Source: Phycisphaerales bacterium
Lineage (GTDB): Bacteria; Planctomycetota; Phycisphaerae; Phycisphaerales; UBA1924
Reading direction: 5' to 3'
Assembly: GCA_035627955.1 (NCBI GenBank)
Contig: DASPKU010000021.1
Location: 62,001 to 126,000 of the forward strand
Length of the DNA: 64,000 nucleotides
Below, piece after piece: positions 26,410 to 35,861 of this stretch. The notes below the pieces were generated by a model. That model was not told the origin of the DNA, ran no database searches, and saw only the letters and a program-made list of their open reading frames with translations. The first letter of the stretch is position 1, and every line of letters begins with the position of its first letter. The translations under genes were made by a program, and so were the position numbers.

Positions 26410-27990
26410 TCAGCACGTCCCCCCGCCCAGCACGCGGAAGAACGCCTCGATGTCCTGATCCGTGCCGGTGTCGCCATCGCCGTTGAAGTCCGCGCCCCCG
26501 TGCCAGCACGTGGGGCAGCAGTTCCCGCCCAGGCACGCGAAGAACGCCTCGATGTCCTGGTCCGTCCCGCTGTCGCCGTCCTGGTTGAAGTCCTGCGGCC
26601 CGCACCCCAGCACCGGCGACGCGAAGATCACCAGCTGCGGCTCGACCAGGCTCCCGTGGCTGATCCCCGCGTACGGCGCCGCCACGCTCGACCCACCGGG
26701 CGACAGCAGCAGCGTCAGCGTGCCCGCGCCCGACGAGATCTCGTTGAACACGGCCTCGGCTCCGGGCGTGTTGCTGCCGCCGGCGGTATAGATCGTGCGG
26801 GCGTCCGCCCCCGCACCCGACGAGAACGACCAGCTCGCCACGCTCAACGCATCGGGGTAGTTGCTCGCGAAGGTGTTGAACCGCGTGCCCGTGTTGCCGG
26901 GCGTGAGGTTCACGCCATCGGCGTTGGTGTACCGCAGCAGCACCGAACCGCTGCTGCTCACAGGGTCCACGGCCCTCATCATGTTCAGCGAGATGCGGTC
27001 GATCGTCCAGCCGTTGGGGTACACCGAGTTCAGGGCCGCGACAATGGCCGCGTTGGTGAACCGGGCCGCGGCGTACGCCGGCGCCGGCCGCCCGTCGACA
27101 TCTTCCACGCCCGTGCCCTGCACCCGCCACATGGTCGTGTCGGGGGACACGCCGGAGTTGAGCACGAACGCGGCGCTCGCGGCGGTGAGGATGACCGCCC
27201 CCTCGCAGAAGTCAGGCTGCGCGTCGGCATCCACGTCCGTCAGCGTGCCGCGCTTGAGATCGGTGCAGTCGATCATGCCGTTCTGGTCGCAGTCCAGCGA
27301 CGGCTGCGCCACGATCTCGCACGCGTCCAGCTGCCCGTTGGTGTTGCAGTCGTTCGCGGGGTCCTGGAGCTCGATGTTGTCGTCGATGTTGTTGCCGTTG
27401 CAGTCCGGGCCCGTGGTGCACGAGTGCGTGGGCGAACTGCTGTTCCGCGGCGTTGGCGTGCCGTTGGAGAAGTCATTGGTGTCGTTGCCCGTGTCGGTGC
27501 AGCCGCCGTTGGCACGCCTGATCGCGTCCGAGCCGTTCATCGCCCCCGCGGGGAACGCGGGCTCGCACAACACCTCGCCCCACAGCACGAGGTCGACGGT
27601 GCTGTCGAGCGACGGACAGTGCGAGATCAACCCCGACTGGTTGTTGGAGATCATGATCTTGCCGCCGATAGGGTCGCCGGTGATCAGGCCGGTTGCGTCG
27701 GGCGGGGGCAGGGGCAGGCTGCCGCTGGCGGGCGCGAGCTCCACGAGGAAGTAGCCGTGCGCGGGGATGGATCCGCTCAGCGGCGCGACGTTCCACTGTG
27801 AGCACCCGCCGCAGAAGGCGATCTTGATCGACCAACCATTGAGGCTCACCGGCGCGTTCCCCGCGTTGAACAGCTCCACGAAGTCGCTCTGGTACACCGT
27901 GCTGCCAATGTGCAGCTGGCTGATCGTCACCTGGGCGTGCGCGCTGACGGCCAACCCACACGACGCGATCGCGGCGAGAACAGACTTCAT
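26410..27990 (-). CDS. GC-type dockerin protein with lamin-tail domain
   Basis: A 526-residue secreted protein. After a signal peptide (MKSVLAAIASCGLAVSAHAQ) comes a lamin-tail-like domain (YQSDFVELFNAGNAPVSLNG) of about 150 residues. A DxNxNxxxD calcium-loop region follows (DCNGNNIDDNIELQ, then DCNTNGQLDACE and DCDQNGMIDCTD). The C-terminus is two cassettes, DFNQDGDSGTDQDIEAFFAC and DFNGDGDTGTDQDIEAFFRV, ending GGGTC. This tail is known as the GC-type dockerin of Phycisphaerales and presumably anchors or sorts the protein at the cell surface; the partner is unknown. Three similar proteins lie at 48-54 kb. Confidence 0.85.
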   Translation of the reverse strand: MKSVLAAIASCGLAVSAHAQVTISQLHIGSTVYQSDFVELFNAGNAPVSLNGWSIKIAFCGGCSQWNVAPLSGSIPAHGYFLVELAPASGSLPLPPPDATGLITGDPIGGKIMISNNQSGLISHCPSLDSTVDLVLWGEVLCEPAFPAGAMNGSDAIRRANGGCTDTGNDTNDFSNGTPTPRNSSSPTHSCTTGPDCNGNNIDDNIELQDPANDCNTNGQLDACEIVAQPSLDCDQNGMIDCTDLKRGTLTDVDADAQPDFCEGAVILTAASAAFVLNSGVSPDTTMWRVQGTGVEDVDGRPAPAYAAARFTNAAIVAALNSVYPNGWTIDRISLNMMRAVDPVSSSGSVLLRYTNADGVNLTPGNTGTRFNTFASNYPDALSVASWSFSSGAGADARTIYTAGGSNTPGAEAVFNEISSGAGTLTLLLSPGGSSVAAPYAGISHGSLVEPQLVIFASPVLGCGPQDFNQDGDSGTDQDIEAFFACLGGNCCPTCWHGGADFNGDGDTGTDQDIEAFFRVLGGGTC

Positions 27991-28134
27991 GATGTGGCTC
28001 CTGAGTAAGGGGGGCGGGTTCAGGCCCCTCCCGCTCGCACCAGACTACCGGTTTCCCTGTGGCGGCACACCCGGCCAGAGTAAGAACAGCACGGTTTTCC
28101 AAGCGGGTTCCGCTCGCCTGCCGCACCCGCGACC

Positions 28135-29052
28135 ATGCAGCGCGGTACACCACTCTGGATGGATGCGATCTGCGGTGGCAGCACGGGACGTGGCAGTGCG
28201 CGTGGGTTCACCCTAGTGGAACTCGGCGTGTGCATCGTCGTCGCTCTCTTGATCGCACTGCTCGTCGCCCCACTGCTGCGGGGCAAGGGTCGCACGGGGC
28301 CCCACCACTCCAAGGACCCAACGCAGGTCCGCGGCATCCACCAGGGCCTCGTGATGTGGGCCCAGAACAACCAGGACCGCTTTCCGCTCCCCTCGCAACT
28401 GGACGCCGCCGATGACACCGTGCTCGCACCCGCCGCGAGCAAGGACACCACGTCCAACATCATGTCCGTGCTTATGTACAACGGCTTCTTCGGCCCGGAG
28501 ATCTGCATCAGCCCCCAGGAGGTCAACCCGCAGATCGCCCAGATGACCACCTACGCCTACTCCATGCCCACCATGGCTAACCGCCCCGCCAAGGCCCTCT
28601 GGGACCCCGCGTTCAACGCCGACTTCTCCGCGCCGGGCGGCGGGCACTTCAGCTACGCCCACACGCTTCCCTCGGGGCCGCGCCTCAAGCACTGGGTGTC
28701 CACCTTCGCCGCCGACGTGCCGATTGTCAGCAACCGCGGCCCGCAAGTCACCGCGATGACCTGGGGCACGCTGGGCGAGGCGCTACCAACGTATGACGCC
28801 AAGAGCAACACACTCCGCATCCACGGCTCGCCGAAGACCTGGGAAGGCGCCGTCGTCTACGCTGACAACCACGTGAACTACGAAGTGGACCTCTCACCGC
28901 CGACCGCGACGTTCCTCAATCGCACAGGCAAGCGCACGACCGACTGCCTCTTCTTCGACGAGCCCGAGGACGCCACCGGCGAGAACGCCCTGCTCGCGAT
29001 CTGGACCAAGAGCGGGGCCGCGCCCGAGCAGTTCTGGACTGTGTGGGACTGA
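28135..29052 (+). CDS. Pseudopilin paralogue 1 of a tandem trio
   Basis: A 305-residue type IV pilin-like protein. A leader ending SARG precedes FTLVELGVCIVVALLIALL, with Glu at +5. The large C-terminal domain contains TSNIMSVLMYNGFFGPEICI, PAFNADF, GGHFSYAH and TTDCLFFDEPEDA, blocks shared by the two following genes. No other pilus gene is adjacent, so these may be surface or secretion-linked pseudopilins matured by a prepilin peptidase encoded elsewhere. Start could be this ATG or one eight codons later; neither has a strong ribosome site. Confidence 0.8.
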   Translation: MQRGTPLWMDAICGGSTGRGSARGFTLVELGVCIVVALLIALLVAPLLRGKGRTGPHHSKDPTQVRGIHQGLVMWAQNNQDRFPLPSQLDAADDTVLAPAASKDTTSNIMSVLMYNGFFGPEICISPQEVNPQIAQMTTYAYSMPTMANRPAKALWDPAFNADFSAPGGGHFSYAHTLPSGPRLKHWVSTFAADVPIVSNRGPQVTAMTWGTLGEALPTYDAKSNTLRIHGSPKTWEGAVVYADNHVNYEVDLSPPTATFLNRTGKRTTDCLFFDEPEDATGENALLAIWTKSGAAPEQFWTVWD

Positions 29053-29145
29053 CACACCAAAACAAGCCGAATCGTGCGCAACCTCTATACCGCCTGCACC
29101 GCGCCGCGCTCGCCGCCGGTAGCACAGGTATTTGGAGGTTCGATT

Positions 29146-30033
29146 ATGCGAAACAACCTGTGCATCGCCGGCAAGAGAATGGGCTTCACTCTGGTGGAGC
29201 TGCTGATCGCAGTCGTCGCGTCCATCGTGGTCGCGTTCATCGGCCTTGTGCTCATCGACGCCAGCCGCCCGCGCTGCGGAGGCCGCCAGATCAAGGACTC
29301 CACCCAGGTCCGCGGCATCCACCAGGGCCTCGTGATGTGGGCGCAGAACTCCAAGGACCAGTACCCCGTTCCCAGCGACTACGACAAGATGAACACAACC
29401 CTCCAGGTCCCCGCCGCGGAGAAGGACACCACTTCTAACATCATCTCAATCCTCATCTACAACGGCTTCTTCGGCCCCGAGCTCTGCGTCAGCCCCGCGG
29501 AGAGCAACCCGGCCATCAAGCAGATGGCCAACTACCAGTACTCCAACCCCACCAGCGCGGCCAGCCCCGGAACGGCCCTCTGGGACCCCGCGTTCAACGC
29601 CGACTTCACCGCCGCGACCGGCGGCCACTTCAGCTACGCGCACCTCATGCCCGCCGGCGAGCGCCGCGCCGACTGGTCGAACACGTTCAGCGCGACCACC
29701 GCCGTGGTCAGCAACCGCGGCCCGCAGGTCCAGAGCGTCACCTACAGCGCCGCCCACGTCCCGATGCCGACCTTCCGCGCCAACAGCAACACCCTCGCCA
29801 TCCACGGCGGCCGCACCACCTGGGAGGGCAACGTCGTCTACAACGACAACCACGTGAACTTCGAGACCCGCATGGCCCCCGACACCCTCACTTTCAAGGA
29901 CTCGGCCAACGCCGACTGGGGCGACTGCCTCTTCTTCGACGAGCCCGAGGACGTCAGCCAGCGCAACGCCCTCCTCTCGATCTGGACCCGCAGCGGCGCC
30001 ACGCCCGCTGAGTACAAGGCGATCTGGGACTGA
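29146..30033 (+). CDS. Pseudopilin paralogue 2 of a tandem trio
   Basis: A 295-residue protein. GKRMGFTLVELLIAVVASIV is the prepilin leader and helix, and the C-terminal domain again has STQVRGIHQGLVMWAQNSKD, NGFFGPELCVSPAESNP, PAFNADF and CLFFDEPED. It is most similar to paralogue 1, with long stretches of identical residues, which points to recent duplication. The ATG is chosen because GGAGG lies seven bases ahead. An upstream in-frame ATG would give a 24-residue extension unlike the family. Confidence 0.85.
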   Translation: MRNNLCIAGKRMGFTLVELLIAVVASIVVAFIGLVLIDASRPRCGGRQIKDSTQVRGIHQGLVMWAQNSKDQYPVPSDYDKMNTTLQVPAAEKDTTSNIISILIYNGFFGPELCVSPAESNPAIKQMANYQYSNPTSAASPGTALWDPAFNADFTAATGGHFSYAHLMPAGERRADWSNTFSATTAVVSNRGPQVQSVTYSAAHVPMPTFRANSNTLAIHGGRTTWEGNVVYNDNHVNFETRMAPDTLTFKDSANADWGDCLFFDEPEDVSQRNALLSIWTRSGATPAEYKAIWD

Positions 30034-30120
30034 TCCGATATGGTGATGGACAGTCGCCCGCGCCCGCGGCCGCGCGATCGGCCGCGGGCAGTTGTCGTAT
30101 GAGACCATGGAGTCGGAACG

Positions 30121-30972
30121 CTGAACCGCGCCTTCACACTCAAAGAGCTGCTGATCTGTGTCCTGATTATCGGGATACTCGCCGCGCTCGCGGTGGTTGC
30201 CCTCTCCCGTGCACGCGCCGCCGCCAGGCAGAACTATGACTCGACGCACGTGCGTGCTTTGCACCAGGCGCTAGTGATGTCCAGCACGCAGAACGACAGC
30301 TTCGTTCTGCCTTCGTGGGTGGACAAAGTGGACACCACTGTGGCGGGCGATCCGTCTGCAAAGGACACGACCGCGAACGTCGTGTCGTACATGATCTACA
30401 ACGGGTTTATCGGCCCCGAACTCTGCGTCAGCCCGGCGGAAACCAACCCAGCCATCCAGATCAACACAACGTTCCAGTACTCAAACCCCGCTGCGGCCGT
30501 GGAGCCTGCGATGGCCCTCTGGGACCCAGCTTTCTCGGTGGACTTCACGAACGGGAAGGTCGGGAATTTCAGCTACGCCCACCTGTTCCCGTTCGGCACG
30601 AGAAAAATCAAGTGGTCAAACTCCTTCTCTGCGACTGAACCTGTCATCGGGAACCGTGGGCCGCGGGTCAGCTCAGTCGACTACAGCAGTGATCCGATGC
30701 GACCACAGATGGTTTACGACCGAAACAGCTTCACGATGGCCATCCACGGCCCCAGGCGCAGCTGGGAAGGTCACGTCGCATACAACGACAACCACGTCGA
30801 CTTCGAAACCACTCTTGCACCGAAGGCGTCGACCTTCAAGAAGTCGAGCATCTCATTCGCGGATTGCCTGTTCTTCGACGAGCCCGAGGACACCGACGAC
30901 CTCAACACCCTGCTGGGTATCTTCACCACGGCCGGTCCCGCAAACATCGACTGGACCCACATCTGGGACTGA
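30121..30972 (+). CDS. Pseudopilin paralogue 3, probable CTG start
   Basis: A 283-residue protein, the most diverged of the three. The prepilin segment NRAFTLKELLICVLIIGILA lies upstream of the first conventional start (GTG at 30193), which would remove the leader completely. The only start that keeps it is CTG at 30121, eight bases after GGAG, because a stop lies in frame at 30100. Downstream are the family blocks NGFIGPELCVSPAETNP, GNFSYAHLFPFG and CLFFDEPEDTDD. CTG initiation is inferred from homology to its two neighbours. Confidence 0.72.
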   Translation: MNRAFTLKELLICVLIIGILAALAVVALSRARAAARQNYDSTHVRALHQALVMSSTQNDSFVLPSWVDKVDTTVAGDPSAKDTTANVVSYMIYNGFIGPELCVSPAETNPAIQINTTFQYSNPAAAVEPAMALWDPAFSVDFTNGKVGNFSYAHLFPFGTRKIKWSNSFSATEPVIGNRGPRVSSVDYSSDPMRPQMVYDRNSFTMAIHGPRRSWEGHVAYNDNHVDFETTLAPKASTFKKSSISFADCLFFDEPEDTDDLNTLLGIFTTAGPANIDWTHIWD

Positions 30973-31105
30973 AGCCGCGTTCCGCCACGGCCTCATGCAG
31001 GCGATCGTCCAGCTGGAACTCCCTGCCCCCACCCGATTTAGACGCTTCTCAACGGTGATCGACCTTCACCGGCCACACTCTGGCCAACAAGGAAGGAGTA
31101 CCACC

Positions 31106-31351
31106 ATGATTGGTCTACGTCCCCAGCACACCGAGGGGCCCGTCGCCCGCGCGATCGAAGAGCAGACCGCCAAGCTGCCCAGCGACCTGTTCCTCTGGGC
31201 CGCCGTCGGCTCCATGGTCGTCTCGGCCGCGTTCCAGGCCACCGGCAAGAAGAACGCGTCGATGTTCGTCGGTCAGTGGGCCCCCTCGTTCCTCATCCTG
31301 GGCCTGTACAACAAGCTCGTGAAGATCGAAGGCCACGATCAGCTGAGCTGA
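31106..31351 (+). CDS. Small membrane protein of unknown function
   Basis: An 81-residue protein with a central pair of hydrophobic segments (LPSDLFLWAAVGSMVVSAAF and MFVGQWAPSFLILGLYN) and a charged C-terminus. No family recognised. The ATG is preceded by AAGGAG at good spacing, strong support for a real gene. A palindromic repeat followed by CTCTTTT lies 71 bases after the stop and probably terminates it. Confidence 0.7.
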   Translation: MIGLRPQHTEGPVARAIEEQTAKLPSDLFLWAAVGSMVVSAAFQATGKKNASMFVGQWAPSFLILGLYNKLVKIEGHDQLS

Positions 31352-31422
31352 TCGGCTCGACAAACCTGTACGACCCGTACGAGACCGGAGCGCGAGCTCC
31401 GGACGAGTACGACGCAGCCGCG

Positions 31423-31448
31423 CCACCGAGATGTCTTCATCTCGGTGG
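31423..31448. repeat. Palindromic repeat copy 4, terminator-like
   Basis: Perfect CCACCGAGATG / CATCTCGGTGG palindrome followed on the plus strand by CTCTTTT. It sits between the small membrane protein gene and comF, where a plus-strand terminator would be expected. The centre is TCTT. Confidence 0.85.
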
Positions 31449-31476
31449 CTCTTTTCGTGCGCGGTACGCTGCCGCC

Positions 31477-32451
31477 ATGCCCGCGCACTTCCAATGGCCA
31501 CCGCGACCGCTGCCGGAGCAAGAGCTCGGCGCCCCGGCATCGCCGCGCTACTGGAAGCCGCAACCAGCCAAAGAGCCGATCGCGCAAGCGATCGAGTCCC
31601 CTGCCTCCTCACCATCCGACACCTCGCCTCCGGAAGCAAAGCCTGTCCGAACAGCCGCCACCGCTCCACCCGAACCTGCGCGACCGATCCCCGCGCGCGC
31701 TTCGGCCCCATCGCTCCTCTCGACCGCCTTCCGCCACATCGAATCCACCTACCTCGGCCTCACCCGCCCACCCTTCGCCCAGCGAGCCGCCGACGCCAAC
31801 TGGCATCCCGACCTCCCCCACGAGTACTGCCCCCGCTGCGCTTCCACGACCGGCGTGCACGAAGCGACCACCGCCGGCTGCACGCGCTGCGCGCACCTGA
31901 AGCTGCCGTGGGACCGGGCCGTGCGGCTAGCCCGCTACGAAGGCCTGCTCCAGTCCTGCATCCACGAGGTGAAGTTCTCCGCCTGGAAGCGGCTGGGGTT
32001 GGACCTCGGGCGCGAGCTCGGCCACCAGCTCGCACCCCACCTCGAGCACGTCGACAAGACCCGCCTGGTACTGATTCCGATCCCCGCCAGCTGGTGGCGC
32101 CGGGTCTCACGCGGCATCGACCACACCACTGTGATCGCCAAGGGCGTGCACCAGGTGGTGGGGGGCACCCTCGCCCCCGCCCTCCGCCGCCGCCACCGCC
32201 GCCCGCAGGTGGGCCTGTCTAACACCGACCGCGCCCGCAACGCCGCGGGATCGATGCGCCTCCGAGGCCACCCCCGGTTTGAGGGCTGCACGCTTGTCCT
32301 TATAGACGACGTGCGCACCACCGGGGCAACCATGGGTGAGGCGGCCAAGGTGCTCCGACGAGGGCTGACCAGGCTGGGCCAGAAACCCGCCGCGATCTGG
32401 TCCTGCACCCTGGCGGTCGCGGAGTTCGGCGACCGCTCCCCGCCCATCTGA
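31477..32451 (+). CDS. comF: ComF-family phosphoribosyltransferase-like protein
   Basis: A 324-residue protein. A four-Cys cluster (CPRCASTTGV, CTRCAHLKLPWD) is followed by the type I phosphoribosyltransferase fold with PRPP loop VLIDDVRTTGATM. ComF/GntX proteins act in competence and DNA uptake in several bacteria; the catalytic role of the fold is unclear. An extra ~110-residue Pro/Ser/Ala-rich N-terminus is unusual. It contains the in-frame 28-base repeat shared with the region after the 16S gene. Translation is assigned to the ATG 28 bases past the palindrome. Confidence 0.82.
   Translation: MPAHFQWPPRPLPEQELGAPASPRYWKPQPAKEPIAQAIESPASSPSDTSPPEAKPVRTAATAPPEPARPIPARASAPSLLSTAFRHIESTYLGLTRPPFAQRAADANWHPDLPHEYCPRCASTTGVHEATTAGCTRCAHLKLPWDRAVRLARYEGLLQSCIHEVKFSAWKRLGLDLGRELGHQLAPHLEHVDKTRLVLIPIPASWWRRVSRGIDHTTVIAKGVHQVVGGTLAPALRRRHRRPQVGLSNTDRARNAAGSMRLRGHPRFEGCTLVLIDDVRTTGATMGEAAKVLRRGLTRLGQKPAAIWSCTLAVAEFGDRSPPI
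31573..31600. repeat. 28-bp repeat inside comF
   Basis: GAGCCGATCGCGC plus AAGCGATCGAGTCCC is 27 of 28 identical to bases 34,905-34,932 beyond the 16S terminator. Its centre is a CGATCGCGC/GCGATCG near-palindrome. In comF it is read in frame as EPIAQAIESP within the low-complexity N-terminal extension, so it may be an inserted mobile repeat that was tolerated there. Confidence 0.65.
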
Positions 32452-32646
32452 CTTGGAGTCCCGGCCTTTCTCCGCGCCTCCGCGAGCCCCGCGAGAGGTT
32501 CTCCCCCTAGACTCCCCCGGAAAACTCAAGTTTTCGTCCCCAGCCTCTCCACACCGCATCCGCAGGTTGGAGGATGGAGAAGAAGGTAAGTGTCCGGTCA
32601 GCAAGGGTTTGTGACGCGGGTCGCAAAAACCTTTTCGTCGAAAAGC

Positions 32647-32676
32647 TTGACTGCCAACGACGACAAGCCCTAGACT
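32647..32676 (+). promoter_or_regulatory. Sigma-70-type promoter of the 16S unit
   Basis: TTGACT (-35, 5 of 6) and TAGACT (-10, 4 of 6) are separated by 18 bases. A-rich and T-rich tracts directly upstream (GCAAAAACCTTTTCG) could serve as an UP element. It points into the 16S leader; transcription would begin near 32,683. Confidence 0.65.
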
Positions 32677-32742
32677 GACCCCCCACCGAAAGCCGCAAGG
32701 CAATCGCCGGTGAGAACCGGGGAGTTGCAGTGCCGAGGTGGC

Positions 32743-32755
32743 TGATCTTTGAAAA
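32743..32755 (+). promoter_or_regulatory. boxA-like antitermination site
   Basis: TGATCTTTGAAAA matches the rRNA boxA consensus TGCTCTTTAAAA closely. It lies near the start of the transcribed leader, the usual place for binding of the Nus antitermination factors. Confidence 0.6.
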
Positions 32756-32759
32756 GTGA

Positions 32760-32774
32760 ACAGTTGGGTTCCGC
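32760..32774 (+). other. 5' half of the pre-16S processing stem
   Basis: ACAGTTGGGTTCCGC pairs with GCGGTACCCAACTGT at 34,800-34,814 over 14 of 15 positions, enclosing the whole 16S gene. This is the expected layout of an RNase III processing stem. The half-sites are about 2 kb apart, which would be improbable by chance. Confidence 0.75.
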
Positions 32775-33171
32775 ACGAGAGTGTGTGATCTCTGGCACGG
32801 CGTTGCACGCCGCCCTTCCACCAAGGGGCCAGGGTCAATGATCACCGATGTCCTGTCCCGTACAAGGCTGGTCGTCGGGGTGGAGTCTTGAGGTCACAGT
32901 CAAGACTGGTCTTACTCTCTCGTGCAGACCTGCCCGTCGATCTGAGCGCTTCAGTCGGCGGGCAAAAGAGAGTGAGCCTAATCCATCGGTTTAGCCACCG
33001 ATGGCGGCGGTCCTGAAGTCCTCCCTCCCCGGGAGTGACGGAAGTCCCGTCGTTAGACCGGCCACGCAGAGCTGCAGCCGCAAGGTTGTGGTGAGTGTGG
33101 TTTTTTTCATGGTCCAAACCACTCATTGAAGTATTGGAACCCTCGGTGAAAGCCGAGGACTACGAAAAATC

Positions 33172-34842
<1,671 letters not shown>

Positions 34843-34877
34843 CAACACCCATCCAACGATGGGTGTTGTTCGTTTTT
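34843..34877 (+). terminator. Intrinsic terminator of the 16S unit
   Basis: AACACCCATC and GATGGGTGTT pair perfectly (10 bases) around CAAC, followed by GTTCGTTTTTGG. It closes the 16S transcription unit without a 23S or 5S gene. Confidence 0.88.
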
Positions 34878-34904
34878 GGCCCCGCGTGCGCGCTCGTCAG
34901 GGGA

Positions 34905-34932
34905 GAGCCGATCGCGCCAGCGATCGAGTCCC
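34905..34932. repeat. 28-bp repeat, second copy
   Basis: 27 of 28 bases match the repeat at 31,573-31,600 inside comF (GAGCCGATCGCGC, then CAGCGATCGAGTCCC here). This copy is intergenic, between the 16S terminator and a broken zinc-ribbon gene. Confidence 0.6.
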
Positions 34933-34966
34933 TCCTCAACGTGCCGCCCCTCCGCCCGACCACACC

Positions 34967-35851
34967 TCACGGCATCACCGCGCACGCCCCCGCCTGCTCC
35001 CAACTTGTAATCACCTTCTCGCCCGGCCCGAGCGCCTCCAACCGCACCCGGGCTGACGCCCCCGTCACTACCCGCGGCAGCTCCAGCAGCAGCACCCCCA
35101 TCTGCGAGCTCGGCCCCACACGAATCCAGGCCCTCTGCTCAGCCGGCGTGACCGGAGGCTCGTCTTTAAGCTGGTACTCCACGACCACCAGCGCCAGGTA
35201 CGGCGCGGCCTCCGTCCCGCCCGTCCGCGTCGGACCCACCACGCACCCGACCACGCTCGGCTCGGCACCCTGCGGGAACAGCGCCAGCTTCGCCGGGAAG
35301 GCCTGCCGGCAGTACCGCTCCCATTGATCGCGCTCCACCCGCCCCTGCGCCCATGCGGTCTCGACCAGCTCGCCCCACCACGGCGCCCACCGAGCGCCAT
35401 GCGGCTCGCCCTGCCGCGTCAGACCTTCCTCCACCAGGCCGCGCAGGTGGTCGTCACTGACCTGGCCCATCTCAAGTCGGCGGGTCCATCGCGGAGCGGC
35501 TGTCCGCGCGGGCGTCCCGGACCAGCACCGACTCCAGGGTCACCCACTGGGGCTTGAACCTGCGGACCAGTTCAGAGTTGTACAGGAGGGTCTGGCCGAG
35601 AGCGAGCAGCATGAGCAGCACGCCGAGGGCGACCAGCCACCCGCGCCGTTCGCGCCGGCCGCGCCATGGAGCAACACGGGCAAGGTCGGGCAGCCCGCAC
35701 CGGACCGCTCGCCGAGCTCGAACCCGCATCGGGCGCAGGTGATGGCCGCGCCAACGCGCCGGCCACGGAGTCCGAGGGCCAGCATCCACGCTCCCATGGC
35801 GGCGTTGACGCACAGCAGCCCAATGCACACCCAGGTCCAGACCCAGCTCAT
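34967..35851 (-). pseudogene. Frameshifted copy of the adjacent zinc-ribbon protein
   Basis: Three pieces in two frames line up with the intact protein upstream. Piece one (from ATG 35,851) is MSWVWTWVCIGLLCVNAAMG plus the start of the ribbon, CARCGFELGERSGAGCP. Piece two, in another frame, is RRERRGWLVALGVLLMLLAL and FKPQWVTLESVLV. Piece three, back in the first frame (34,967-35,470), is DDHLRGLVEEGLTRQG and the C-terminal domain. The equivalents in the intact protein are RRKRPGFLVVGGLLLLFG, VKPHWLLVQ and VLHGLARQG. Only half of the ribbon cysteines survive. Either the gene is decayed or two sequence errors are present; the last piece could still be translated alone, as its ATG closely follows the stop of piece two. 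Confidence 0.65.
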
Positions 35852-35861
35852 GAGGCTGAGC

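Larger units (their letters stand above)
32677..33171 (+). ncRNA. Long structured 5' leader of the 16S transcript
   Basis: About 490 bases lie between the inferred start site and the 16S gene, with no credible gene. The region is rich in perfect hairpins: AGTCTTGA/TCAAGACT (32,884-32,907), GCCCG with CGGGC (32,932-32,963) inside an ACTCTCT/AGAGAGT stem (32,914-32,973), CCATCGGT/ACCGATGG (32,983-33,004) and CCTCGG/CCGAGG (33,141-33,158). Such folding is expected for pre-rRNA leaders, but the length after the processing stem (about 400 bases) is unusual and an embedded independent RNA cannot be excluded. Confidence 0.6.
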
